64,000 bases of DNA. Origin: Taenia hydatigena. Its lineage: Eukaryota; Platyhelminthes; Cestoda; Cyclophyllidea; Taeniidae. Below the pieces are notes generated by a model. That model saw only the letters and a list, made by a program, of their open reading frames with translations. It searched no databases and was not told the origin of the DNA. Positions 1-12,200 of this stretch are shown here, piece by piece. The stretch's first letter is position 1. The number at the start of each line of letters is the position of its first letter. The stretch is taken from NCBI GenBank assembly GCA_036345935.2, contig JADWOT020000008.1, positions 13,389,733 to 13,453,732 on the forward strand, read 5' to 3'. The translations under genes and the position numbers were made by a program.

Positions 1-733
1 ATTGCTAAATGATTTCAAAGGTCTTTGCCTTTGGAAATCATTCAGTGGTATTTTTGAAGCTCGTCAAAGGCAAGTTCTGTTGAACTGGCATCAATAAATC
101 ATTTTTTTCAGGAAACTATTTTCATTTCGACACTTTTTTCTTTTGTAACTAAGCAAGGTGATGATTCTGCATCCTGTTCGTTGGAACCAATGTTGGCTTT
201 GCTTTTTAAAACGATTTAATGGTGTTTTTTTAATTAAAAGGACTGTTTGATCAGCTATTCCTAATTTCACCAGATAGGTAGTTTTGCTGCAGCAGTGCTT
301 CCTTCCAAAAAAATGAGTAACTTAATGCTCACATTCTGGTCGCGCTAGCACATTTATTTTTATTCTTCTAAATCCACCCTTAGGTAACTTAACACTTTGA
401 GCGCACCCTCCTAAGAGTACAGGCTCGTGCTTCGTTCACACTTTTTGGTTGACGGAGGGCTGTTCTTCCATGTTGAAATTTGGAAGTGTTAAAGAGGCCA
501 CCCGCCTTGTCAATGTTAAATACTCTCATAACCCCGTAATTAGTGCTTTGAAATATTCCCTTAAATGCGATCATCTTTTGTAAAAGCCGCTCTGGCCGGT
601 AAGTCAAACGTTGGATTTTACCACCCTTGCGTCTTTTGTGGTGGCTTTTCAGTCTATCTCATTGTGTCTGAGTTACTAATATCGGCGTAGGCGACAGGAC
701 TTGATTAGGGATCCCAAACCGTAAGTGTCACTT

Positions 734-1980
734 CCCTTCCAGAAAAGAACCTTTGAAAAGAACTACGCCACAGCGCACGGATTACTTCTTCATCCCCCAG
801 CCGTGGATATGTGAATCCGGTAGCATAAAGTCATGCTTCTTCATCCACCTCCTCCTCTCCATCTGTTCAATGATCTCGCGGCTCTCAGGTGCCCCTATGG
901 ACGTTCTCGCCGCCCAGTATCGTCATATCCTGTCTCCGGTCTCATTTCGCCTCCTCTGTCATGTAGGTGACTCGGAATTGTTAGTTTATTCGCTTCTGCC
1001 ACTCGCTGCATAGTACCGTTTTGGGCACTGTTTGAATTAATAGTAGTTAAAAGGAAATCAAGATCCTTTTTAAAATGGCAAACAATTTTAGCATGCTCAA
1101 TAGTCTTTATTTAATTTCAGTTGTTAATTTGTGGATTTGCGTATGACTTTGAATGCATGATGGGAGAGTTGTATGCTGGAAAGGCTTGCTAAAATCCTAT
1201 CCACGAATCGAATGTTTTAATCAGTTCAGCAGAACCTAGTACGGCTGGTGTCGTGTTGGTGGAAATCAAACAGTCGCTTGAAGCGGGTTTTTCAATTTTT
1301 CTGCATAAAGGGAGTTTACACCTACTATCTATGTTAGTGTTTATTTTTTGGAGACGCCATTGCCTGTATTACCCTCTCTCTTCCGACAGCTATTGCACGA
1401 CACCAAAGTGATTCGGGTCACTCGCGTGGTATACAGCAAAAAATGTACCCTCTTCTCGAAACCAGAGCCCGTGATATACCCAGGTGAGCCCCCTTCCAAC
1501 TTCTCAAGACCTTCCATTACTGTTTTCTTAGGTGCTACCCACCTTAGTAGCGTCTATCCTAGCCAATGAAATTGTCATGATGAGTTGTTTTGTCTTTGTT
1601 GAGATAATGTTAATTCATTCCTAGGTAGTCCAGGATGCTGACAGGTATTTTGAGCAGTATATCATTAATCACGATGAGGCGATGGAGGCATTTGTATCTT
1701 GGATGAGCATTTATGCGGAGGTTAATATGAGCTTACTCCCTTATTGCATGCAGGTGATCAGCTGCTGCTGGCTCCCTTAGCAGAGCTGAGTGTGGCTCTG
1801 GAGGCGCACTTCGTCTCACGCATGAACACCCTCGTTACATGCGCTACTGAGCTTCTCGGCTTGCCGCCACCGGACTCTAGGGAGCTCGCGGCCGCACCTT
1901 ACGTTCAATTCGCCCGCTGTCGACTTCCTCGTGATGCAACTGTCCTTCGACCGCAAGACCCTGGCCCGGCCGCCATTTAA
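734..1980 (+). CDS. 3' part of an unrecognised multi-exon gene
   Basis: I do not recognise the family. Four exons join in phase: one ending at a GTAGGT donor after residues SFRLLCH (about 739-966), one beginning LLHDTKVIRVTRVVY after a CTCTCTTCCGACAG acceptor (1390-1483), one with VQDADRYFEQYIINHDEAME (about 1628-1720), and a last exon beginning LLLAPLAELSVALEAHFV (about 1761) that ends at TAA 1978-1980. Phases are 0, 1 and 0 at the three joints, which is the main support. The protein looks soluble and largely helical, with a proline-rich, Ala-rich C-terminal tail. The first exon is the least certain, since a second frame there is also open for 23 codons. The 5' end lies before the readable part or outside the window. 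An AATAAA lies about 130 bases after the stop. Confidence 0.5.
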
Positions 1981-2112
1981 ACTGTAGAGCTATTCTATCA
2001 CTGTATAGTTATTCCTCTTCCAGCGTAATTTACAAACTGTCCTTGTATGGATTTATATTTACAGTTTTCTTTGTCTTATCTGCATTTTGTGTATGCTATA
2101 TTTTTGCTATCA

Positions 2113-2118
2113 AATAAA
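2113..2118 (+). terminator. Poly(A) signal AATAAA
   Basis: A canonical AATAAA hexamer sits 133 bases downstream of the TAA at 1980, in an AT-rich stretch, which fits the 3' end of the preceding plus-strand gene. Confidence 0.5.
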
Positions 2119-3024
2119 TGTAGATGAAGAATCGCACAGCATTTTTTAATCTGTTTTGAATTGGTCGGAAAAGGGTCCTCCAAAAATCATGGCCGCCTAT
2201 GTTTAATGTGCGTAGCCCTTTCCTTTGTTTACCAATATCTGCTTACACCTACCTTAACTGAACAGTCCATCTTGTTGACGATAATCTGTCAGCGCTTTGT
2301 TTGTCACCAGAGTGAACTTATTAGATGTTTCTGCTGTCGCAAGCGTGATGTATCCGGCATCTTAATTTTGAGCCCAGAGGCATAGGCATTCAAGACCCCT
2401 TAAAGGCACACTTACGAAATCTATCCTTCGCAGAACGGGATCAACATGGTTTTACAGCTCCAGTATGCTTGATTCTCGCAAGTACTGTGAAGTTTTTGGG
2501 AGATTTTTCGGTTCGATTTTCCGGTATTGGCGTCCCGGTGAATCGCGTGCCTTAACTTGGGGGAACTAGCTCTTACAAACTGCTCTCTAGCAGATCGCTC
2601 AATGAGATGTGTGCATTGGAAAGTTGACAACTAAACTTTAATGCTATTACCTTACAAAGTGCGTTTAATTATGATCGGAGAAATTCTCCGAAAGTCAAAT
2701 TTTCCCATTTATGCTGGTTTGATTTGGGCGAATTTTAGCCCTGTTGGAAAATCGGAAGCGCACCAAATTTGTCGAATATAACCCTGCTATTTACTCTCCA
2801 ACAACTGATGGCCTGGGAGGAGCGAATTTATTTGCATATTGTGGAGGGGTCTTGATTTCTTGATGTTTCTCATGGTTACGTTTGCCGCAGATGGGTAGTG
2901 TCAGCGCGAACCCAGAACCCGTCCAAGTGCAGGTTCCACGCGCACATCGCTTGATAAGATTATGATCTACGGCTGCCCCGGGAACGACCAGGCTGATTCT
3001 TCTGGGACATTTTTATTATTTCAG

Positions 3025-3572
3025 ACTAATAGAGAGGGATACTGGATCGAGAGTTTCTGTCCGCTTTGGGGAAATGGGAGTTTTCGGCAAGCGCGAGGTT
3101 CCAGTTTTATTCATGCCTCCTGCCCAAAAGGTACATTTAAAGTAGCATAAATATTGCAACTGCACATAATGGGTACAGCCTTGACTTCATCACGCTTAAT
3201 TATAGTGGACTTTTTGCCTAAACAGCAACGCACTTGGAAATTGGCATTGAAACGCCAGATTAATGAAAGTCGTTAAAAGTACATCCCGTGCTGTTAGGCT
3301 CTCATCTGCACCAAGACATTTTACAAACATACGGGCACAAATGTGATAATTGCAAGTTTGTTTTCTCAAGGTTTTATGTAGCTTTTCAATTGTTTGTTTG
3401 ATTCAACGTTTTAATTACGAAGGTCCTATGGGCTCCGTCATTGGACTTTCGCTCGGCGGCATGGCCCTTGGGACCATGCCTGTCGCCTGTCAGCCCTTCT
3501 GTACGTCGGCAATGTGTCATCTGTCCTAGTAGTGTGAATTTCTTCAACTCTAACGAAGACTCGAGGCTCTAG
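3025..3572 (+). CDS. Last two exons of an unrecognised gene
   Basis: An exon follows a TTTATTATTTCAG acceptor at 3025 and ends at 3130 before GTACAT; it reads LIERDTGSRVSVRFGEMGVF and ends FMPPAQK. The next exon starts at 3423 after ACGAAG; phase 0 gives VLWAPSLDFRSAAWPLG, ending at TAG 3570-3572. A different frame of the same exon reads GPMGSVIGLSLGGMALGTMP and stops at 3531, so the C-terminus is ambiguous. An AATAAA at 3720-3725 fits a transcript end. I cannot name the family. A short open segment beginning MGSVSANPEPVQVQ after a CAG acceptor at 2891 may be an earlier exon, but its phase does not join cleanly to 3025. Confidence 0.35.
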
Positions 3573-3719
3573 GTGTAGTGTAGTACTTACGTTGTTTTAA
3601 ATGTTTTATAAGCCAGAGGCGGAAGAGCAATTTAAACCTTGTGAGAGACGACAGGTCTAAATCCCCTAAATCTGCACTGATTTTCATTAACTCCAACTGC
3701 TAGATATCTCAATCCATTC

Positions 3720-3725
3720 AATAAA
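3720..3725 (+). terminator. Poly(A) signal AATAAA
   Basis: AATAAA about 150-190 bases after the two candidate stops of the preceding plus-strand gene. Confidence 0.35.
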
Positions 3726-5220
3726 CCTTTTTCCTCATAAGGGATTTGGTCTTTTCAAGTAGTATTTATGCTGGGATAGAGAATAATAATTACTAAAGAA
3801 CTGGGGGAGGAGATCGAAACGCGCTCAACCGATGCGATGAAAGTTCGTTGCCAAATGGGTCTTCACACTGACCCAAATCGGCATTACTAACTATTTGGTT
3901 AATTTCAGAATAAGTTATTTGTTAGTAGAAATGAATGATCGTCAGAGATGTTTGCACTAAGTGTTGACTTATTTATGGTAGTTACATTATGGAGAAGTCA
4001 AAATAATTGGTATGGATAACTGTTCCTCAACGGTTTATGGATGAAATGGTGCTTTGGGGGATGGTCTGACGTTGATTTCGTGAGTTTCAATTTTTAGTTT
4101 CGCGAGAAAAAAAAATGTGCTTGCATAGCTGTAGCGTTGACAGTAGTAAAAATTGCGCTCATAGTACACAGCTCTCTAAATCAATTTTTAGCTATCATCA
4201 ACGTAGATTCTTGATGTATGGCAGAAAATAGCGAGCAACTACATCGCCCGGAGATCATGCCATTGAGCGGGGGTTATAATCCGCAGAGACTCAAGCGCCC
4301 ACGTAACCAATCGCAGAGTGAAAAAAATACCGATGCGTTGCATATTCCCTCTCTTCCTTTGAGCATCGCCTCCGGCATGCCATGCCTCGGACATCACAGC
4401 ATAGTCGATGCACCAGTCATCGAAAATGCGCGCAAAATGAGAGGGCATTCGGCCGCAACGTCATTGTCTCTTCTTGGCAATTTCGCTGTATCCGGAGTTT
4501 TGTCCTATTTGGAAACTGCATTGGGTGGTAGTTGTAGGAAAATAAAACAAAGTTTATAATAGTTTCTTGCAGTTAAGGCCCTGTTTCTATTCCTATGCCA
4601 CTCCGTTCTCACTTCAGAGCTGCCCAGCTATATCTAGCTGAATTCTATCCAGCCCGTAGAGAGGTGGTGGAGGTGTTTGCGTGTTCACTTCATTGACATC
4701 TTCAAACGAGTATCGTCGACACCTCCATAGCTAACCTTCTTAAATGGATCAAGGCTATCGTGGCTTCAAGCTGAAGTGCCCGTGTATTCTGCATTCACAC
4801 AATAGACTCGGCTCTAGTGGCATCAAGGCCAGTACCCTGACACAACCCAAAAATAATTACAACTGTTGTTAGCAATTCATTTTGCTTTCTTAATAACAAA
4901 AAATGCTCATCTTTTTTAGGAAATTTCTTTATATGAACTAAAATTAGCGCGATTCTTCCGTTCCCAGTACCGTTCGAAGGTATGTTGTAGAGACAAGTTC
5001 ATGGTAGGTGTATGAATAATCCAACATTCAACTTGCTAAATTGGAAATATTTTGCCGCCAATTTGGTTTGTTGAATGCGCAAACAATGAGATATCGACTC
5101 ACCCTTGATTTGCATGCCAAACGGTATGAATGGTTCACCTTGATTGATCCCTTCTTCCACACGTTAGAGCCTTCCTCCCAACTTCCAAGGTTTCCTAAAA
5201 TAAACGTATTATCGGGCAAG
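3726..5220. other. No supportable gene
   Basis: About 1.5 kb with stops in all frames apart from overlapping open frames at 4218-4559 (plus, 113 codons) and 4239-4448 (minus, 69 codons). Neither shows a domain, splice context or biased composition that I can defend, and the longer one is low-complexity and Ser-rich. I see nothing else here. Confidence 0.4.
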
Positions 5221-5227
5221 TTTTTAC

Positions 5228-5400
5228 TTGCATAGCTTTGCCACGTAAACGGGTATGGCATTGCAATTTGGTGGTGTCGCGTCCCGAGACTTTCCTGAAG
5301 GTGAAAGTAGACACAGTACCATGTTCTGCCGACTCGCAAAAGGGCGGAGGAGCCACTGACGTGACGCCCGACAGAAGTGCAAGAGCAGAGCCATAAGTGC
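5228..5400 (-). CDS. Isolated coding exon, unknown protein
   Basis: On the minus strand the exon starts after GAGTTTCGCAG and ends before GTAAAA. It reads TYGSALALLSGVTSVAPP, then FCESAEHGTVSTFTFRKVSG, then RDTTKLQCHTRLRGKAMQ, entered in phase 1 and left in phase 0. The alternation of Cys and beta-prone stretches could suit an extracellular domain, but no family is recognised. The other two minus frames are also open across part of this stretch, which weakens the call. No neighbouring exon of matching phase was found with certainty. Confidence 0.3.
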
Positions 5401-7524
5401 CTGCGAAACTCGAACGAAGAGTTGAACAAAGAACAAATATGTTAAATGTGAAGCTAATTAAATTACATAACACAGAAGGTTGACATTTTTTGGGATCCTG
5501 AGCAAATCCAATAAGCCGATTCTGGCTGTAAAGGTAAACGATCCAAACCTGTCCTTCACTTTCCAACCCTTACATTCTTTTTGCTTCAGAATTGAGTAAA
5601 ATCCTATGAAATACGTTAATGTCCAAAGCCTAGATTCTATTCTAGTACCTCTCGAAAGGCCAGCATATTGGTAGTGGTCCGATAGTTCTTTTAGGATGCA
5701 TTGAAGATCGCGGACTTTTGAGTTTTTTTGGTAGCGGAGCTATGGATCTCCGGGCCATGCTTACACTCCAGCCCTTCTGAATACTAGCAACAAACTTCAA
5801 ATTTCCGAGTAAACTCGGAGCGCCCATTGGTCACTGCCTCACGGACGCCACTACGACTGCGTAAACAAAGCCATCCCAAAGTTCATATGCATTTGAGCGC
5901 TGTAATCTCCCTTTGATTCATAAACCTACAACAATTTATTGACAGGAGAGAGACGATTAAACTAAATCACACCTTTTATAAGGCAGTCTTAATACATTTA
6001 AGCATTCAAAACAATAGAATGCCAGAGCAATGGCAACCCTCCTCATTAAAACCGGAACTAATGGGTAGACATGAATCTCTTCGACCATGTTCCCTCTGTG
6101 GGGGGATCTAATCCACTGCATCGATGTTCCCTTTCACATGGACTGAAATGTGCTTTTGATGCATTTACCGAGCCAATTTCTTCTTTACAGTCAATGCTAA
6201 ATACAATTTATTACTTAATGGGATCACAACTGGGAATGAATCAGCCCAATTCAAAATCCGTAGCTACTTGTTTTTACCTAACGCTAAAATATTGACTTTA
6301 TTAATTTATCTTAATTTTGTTGGAGATATGCTAGGGTTTAGCACATTTTGCCACATTTTCGTGTCGAAAAGCGGCCTCAACGGGGTCAGTTTCTTTGCCT
6401 AACTATCACTACCCTCGAGATGGAACTCGTAACGCCAACTTCATATTCCACCACGAACCACAGATCCCGACTTAAATTTCGTCAAATTAGTGCCGAATAA
6501 AATAAGGGCGTGAAACAAAAAAATGCATATTAAGACATTGGCGAGCGAAAAGTTCAGTTATGATTGGGACAAGCAAAAAATGTCTTTTAGTCTGACTCAC
6601 TCCTGGGAACACTTTGTTAGGCGGTAGATATTTGGCAGACACACAATCAACTACTATCAGGTTTGTTGACTGGTCTTTCAAAAGGGCACGATTTTCTCTC
6701 CCTTCAATTCGAATAACTTCCACACGCCAAGCTCTGGAGACTTCATCCGAATGCGCATTTGCCCTGGCTATAACCCAAAATCACTAATGGTGCTTAAGGT
6801 GAGACTAGCGACTCTTTGCCATCAGCATGCCTGAGCAATGCAGGTTTTTGTTTTTGGCAGCGTTTTCAACACGTGCGATGAGCACCCCCAACTGCCGAGA
6901 GAGATGTGAGTCACCCCTGCCACGCTGGCTGACAAGTCATTGTGACGTGGACCCTGGGAACCGACCCATCCCACGTGGCAGCCATCCGATTAAGCCAGAC
7001 GTCTGGGTTGGACACTTAGCAGCTTTTTAACTACTGAGTGTAGGGTTCATTGTGCGCCGCGTTGAGCAGCATCCAAGGTCACCCGGTCCAAATGAACAAC
7101 ATCTTGACGCACAAAATCAAAAAGTAACCTTGAGAAGTCTCTTTATTAAAACTCTTGATCCAGTTGGTACAGCACACAGACACAATAACAGCTAACTCCG
7201 TTTGGGAACCGCATTCACCCACTTTTTGTGAAGAGAGGCAAATAATTCGACCTGGTTGTTACTAACGACAAAATGACAAAACTAGTCCTCAAGCGCCTCC
7301 TCTCCTCGCCACCTGTCGATTCCATTTCACATCTAATTTCTAGTGCCGGGCAGAAATGATGGCAACTTGGAGAAATAGTAGAGGTAAACAGAGGTGGTCT
7401 TCTCGCGAGTAATATTAGCGACGGTTAGGCGCATGAAGTCTTTTGTAAATTGGAGCGTCCTTCCCATTGATTAACTGGTCCTAAGTGTTTGCGGTGAGAA
7501 AACCAACTTTTGTACACATCTGAC

Positions 7525-7692
7525 CTGTAATGCATCGAATGGGTGTCTTAAACACCTCTGCCTGCATTGCGTCACACACACAAGGCGGGCGAGGCTTTGC
7601 CGGTGGGTGACGTGCACCTTCCAATCGTGCGGCCGCGAGGAGTGAATTTTGTGGGGACCTTTTGCGGCCTCTGGGTCGAGGCAAACTCGGGC
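7525..7692 (-). CDS. Isolated Cys/His/Arg-rich exon
   Basis: A 56-codon exon, phase 0 at both ends, between a CCGGCAG acceptor and a GTCAGA donor. It opens ARVCLDPEAAKGPHKIHSSR, contains DWKVHVTHRQSLARL, and ends CRQRCLRHPFDALQ, with four cysteines and several histidines. It might be a small metal-binding or disulphide-bonded segment; I do not recognise a family. Two other minus frames are open in the same place, so the choice of frame rests on splice sites and composition only. Confidence 0.3.
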
Positions 7693-7972
7693 CTGCCGGA
7701 TTCAGAAGACATTTGACGATGATTCCAATTGACAAAAAAAAGAACAAAGAACAATAGTGATCACCGTACTGATGGACTGATATATATCCACCCATGGTTT
7801 GTAATGAATGTATATGGATAATCGGATGTACTTGATGAATCTATGCGAGTCACAATTTATTTCAACAATGCCAAGAGCCGCATGGAATTTTCTGGTCACC
7901 TGACAATAAAGAAGTTGATTGTTATCCAAAAGTCAGCATCCCTCAAAAACACACTCCTTATTTCAATTTTAC

Positions 7973-8126
7973 AAGTAAAAGTGGGAGTTCCTCCAATTAA
8001 TCGCGAATTCAGCCTCCGCTCCGGTGACATATAGCTCCGCCATTGCCTCAGAGCTAAACCACAAAAGATCACCAATCCTATACCCAATGAGTAGATGGCA
8101 CAGAATGAGGGTGATGAGCGTAGATA
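7973..8126 (-). CDS. Possible exon with one hydrophobic segment
   Basis: The minus strand after CTACGCGCCAG reads LSTLITLILCHLLIGYRIGD and then LLWFSSEAMAELYVTGAEAE before a GTAAAA donor. The first 20 residues could span a membrane. It enters in phase 0 and leaves in phase 2, which does not match the exon at 7525-7692, so the two may belong to different genes or a linking exon was missed. Confidence 0.22.
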
Positions 8127-9272
8127 GCTGGCGCGTAGCAGTCAAAACTGCGTCAACTTTTGGCAATCGTTGGTTTAGAGCGCTACCCACATTCAATGAA
8201 ACCGAAAGAAATCCCAATGGGGAAACAGACAGTTAGATGGGAACTAGGAACACAACTCAGCGAAGACACTTTACCTAAATGACACTGATATGATATGACC
8301 AGATATCTATGATTCGACTGTCATGTCAACAGCATAAAGCTCTGTTCCAACCTTGCCACTGCCAGACTACAATCTCCTCGAATGCTTTTCAAGCACCACA
8401 AAATACGACATTATCTTGAAAGGTAAAATTGTGGCGAGGATGCAAATCGTCCTAAAATTTTAACCTTAGCGAAAAGAGCCAAACTCATACCAAACTCGCA
8501 TTTTTCTCATTTGAATCAAACTGTACAAAAAAGCAACGTGCATAAAAAAGGGCGCTTTAAATAATCAAGGCGCAGAATGGGGCACCACAACTAAACACCC
8601 CTCCGGATAGCAAGCAACGCGAATGGCCCATAGAAGGAGGACACGTCTCAAGGCGGTTCACAGTTTCTGGTACTCGCAGAATGAGCCTCGGCACTAAAAA
8701 GAAGAAGAAAAATCAGAGACTTATTGCTGACACGGCGTTAAGCCCACGAATTCAGTGTCTTCTGTCCTAATGTGAATCATAACTAAGGCTACTGAAATAT
8801 CTACCAAACTTAGAACAAGGAGGCATGACGAAAGTAGAGAAGTCGGGAGAGATTAAGCTAATTAGGGTGAAGAGATGTCCACCGATGTCCGTAGTGACTC
8901 CAGCAACAGCAGTAGGATCATCAGCTGTCATGAGAAGATACAAATTTAAATTTGAAGATACCAATTAAGATGGCAGCTCGATTCCGACACAGTAATGAGA
9001 ATGCTGTGTCAACTTTTCACCTTAATATAAACGTATCAAAGGCTATTTTGCGAAATTACAATGCACAGTAAGCATAACGACCTCTAGATACACAGCCCGA
9101 ATTTCAAAATTCACTGACAATGAAGTCCATGTAACAGCAGAAGGACGCAGAAAGTCGCATCGTATCACATTTTCGCCCAAGAATTCGGCTAAGACCTCAA
9201 AACGAACGACAAAATACATGCATTTCAAGAGGCATAAAGGCATGAGGATTTCAAAGGTAAAGGATTATAAAC

Positions 9273-12200
9273 TCACGCAATACATTGCGCCATTAGACAG
9301 TCCTTTCGATACGCTATAAATTTGCTGGAGCTCATTCGTACCCCGTCAAACGCCGCCGAGGCGTCGTCCATCAATCGTAACTGAGCTGCCCTCTCCTTCG
9401 ACTTAGTCGCTACCAGATAAAAACGCTGCTTCGGTCCACCACCACTTCCGCCCATTGGCACATCAATAAAAGCAGAAGCAGAAACGGAGGAAGAGTTGGA
9501 TGGGGAGAGGGAAGTGGGATCGACGTCAGTGGAATTCACGGGATTATCGTGCCCACTAATTCCGACGCCAGTCGCCGCGCGGGCATTCGTGCCGACCAGC
9601 GTGAGACGCTGTTTGGTGCGGGTGGAGATGGAGGGCTCAGAGAGACCACGGCGACCAAGGCGGCGACCACTGCTGCCCCTGTTGCCGGTACCACTGCGTC
9701 TGACGATGGTAGAGGGCTTAAAATGGGCGGAAGACGAGGCTGCGTTCTCAGAGTATGTGCGGATGTCGCGAGCCGGAGTGGAGGAACAATGTACCTCCAC
9801 GCAGTCGAGACCCAGTACCGAGGGCGGTTGAAGAGGATCACTTTGGTTGAAAAGAAGGAAAGGTGAGACAAGAGCGCTTGGCAATTACTTCACCCTTAAA
9901 GCGAGCAAAGATTTCTGGGTGTACAGGAATAAAATTAAATTCTACTGTGGCAAAACTACAAACAATAGTGCGTGGGAATAACGCCCGAAGCACAATTCAT
10001 GTGCCAGTCTAGGTCGGACACTGATGAAGAATGGTGGTGCTTGCATGGAATAGCTTGCGACTCTGAGCGACTTGCAAACGAAGATATACAACTCGTGCAG
10101 AAGACAATCAGCGAACCAAGGCATTCATCCAGCGCTGTGAACATTTAACACTCGAAACACCAGCTCCACACGTGGGAAATACAATAAGACTTTCTCTTGG
10201 AACAATAACGAACACCAACATCCACAAACGGTTCGGCCATACCAACAAACGCTCCCCTGGCGAGCACGCCTGTTGCACCACGTGTGCGGTAAAATCCAGC
10301 CTACATGTGCAAAATTACCATGGAACTACGAAAAAAGGATGTGCACTTTTCTTCTCAAAATTAGCTCTTGTCCATCAGTGACATACCCCAATGTCCCAGT
10401 CTGAAACGAATGCGCATCATGCCAAACAGCTTGAGAGTCCACGACCCATTTGGCACCTAACCCTAATCGTTCCACGACCGGTGGACGCATCGCAGATTTG
10501 AAAGGTGGCTTAAAATCATTCCACATTAGCAAAAAGTAGTACTTGTTAAAAAAGCTAGCTTATGTGTCCATAATGCGCCTCCAAGTTGCTATGAGGAAGG
10601 AAAATGCTAAAAAACGTGTATCCGTTCTTCGAGGAGCAACTGTATTTAATTAAACTTCATCACTATTGACAGAGAATTTAGGAATGACGTGCATAGAAAA
10701 GGCGGAGTTAAGGTGAACTTCAAAAGAGCACAGTAATTTTGATCGGGCGATGATGTGACATGGATAATCTTGATTGCCTACATACGGGGCGAAACGCATT
10801 ATACACCCAAGTAATTGCTGGCATTACTAATGGCAAGAGCGGTGCTTCATTATCATCAAGACCAACACTAAAAAGCCATATAGTAGTCCCAATTAGTTGC
10901 AGGCAGTTACATATGGATATGCAACATAGACATGTAACATGAGTGCAGCAACTGGATTATCCAGTTTACCTGAATGGTAAATATTACATTCAGATAACAT
11001 AAATGCGCTCATGGTCACTTTAGGATCCAGCACATTTTGCCCAATCCTTCTACCAAAGAAATCACCGATGTCGTCAGTGCGACAATGCTGGTCACAAAGA
11101 TGTGCATCATCGATCCCCCCTTCCCCCCATTCACCGTTAATTCGGACAGCAATCAGCACAGGATACAAAGCCTTAACAAACCAAAGAAAGCTTGTAACGC
11201 ACTTAGCGTGACAGGAGCTTACCAGAACAGCGCACTTACCCTTCGAAGACACATCATCGGCCGTCCCAACGACTATCCAGTACGACTACAGACGGACATC
11301 GTCTCGGATACTGAACTATAACGGTAATTTTAACTGCAATATTGTGTACTTAAGTAAACTACCCTTATCATGGCAGGCGACTTCGCTAACGGAGAAAACA
11401 CATTAATCGTGGACATAAATACACATGGTTTTCAGCGGAACAACCAGTCAAAGTACCACGAGGTTATCGGGCCATCTGGTGTACAAATCCAAGCAGATGG
11501 AATCGAATTGTCAAGCTGTTAGATGAGAGAGCATATAAGGAACCCCAAAAAATGCAAGCTGATAGGCAACCATATAGGGAGAACAATACCTGGACATTTC
11601 TTCCAGTCGTACAACCAGTTCCACAGCACCACGCGCATGACCACCCAAACAGCTTGTGTAGCATCCAATACGACAGACAATATCCTCAGTGGCCACACCC
11701 ATGGGATAGCTGGAGGAGGACAGAGAGACCGACTGAGAATGCGACGGTGGTGATGAGGTTGGCACCGATGTCCCACCACCCAGCCTCTCCCCTTCTCTCT
11801 CCAACTGCTTCCGCTCCCTATGATGACGGTGAGCGCGGTGCTCAGGAGGGGGGCCAAGACTTAGCGCCATTTCCTGTCGATTGATGGGCATAAGGACTGT
11901 GAGGTGACCCTGCAGGCGGCAGTAGTGCGCCAGTGGTGATTGAACCGTAATGAAACTGCGCAACGCATCTGCGGCCTCCATCTCTGATGCTGGTTCAGAC
12001 GCGCCTGATGTCGGTGTCACCAACTGGTGCACATGATTAGCACACCTAAAGATGAATGACGATGAGGATGGTAATGCTTAGAGATCATAGAGCCATTAGA
12101 TAGGAAATATCCGACCTTTAAACAGGCTACTAATTTTGAGGCTTGATCGATGAAGAATAGGTTGCTGAGGCTACGATATTATTGTCAGTAGGAACTATAT

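Noticed and set aside
4218..4559. 113-codon plus open frame considered as a small gene
   Set aside because: Ser-rich, no recognised motif, and an overlapping open frame on the other strand.
9496..9871. Overlapping plus and minus frames of about 110 codons opposite the last p53 exon
   Set aside because: They are shadows of the GC-rich low-complexity p53 coding exon and show no independent motif.
10893..11321. Minus-strand open frame in the p53 intron, with a good GTAAGT donor and a CVFEG string recalling the p53 CFEG motif
   Set aside because: The matching frame has an in-frame TGA, phases do not join to 11590, and the exon at 9840 supplies the true VLG...EVHC...PARD segment in the right phase.
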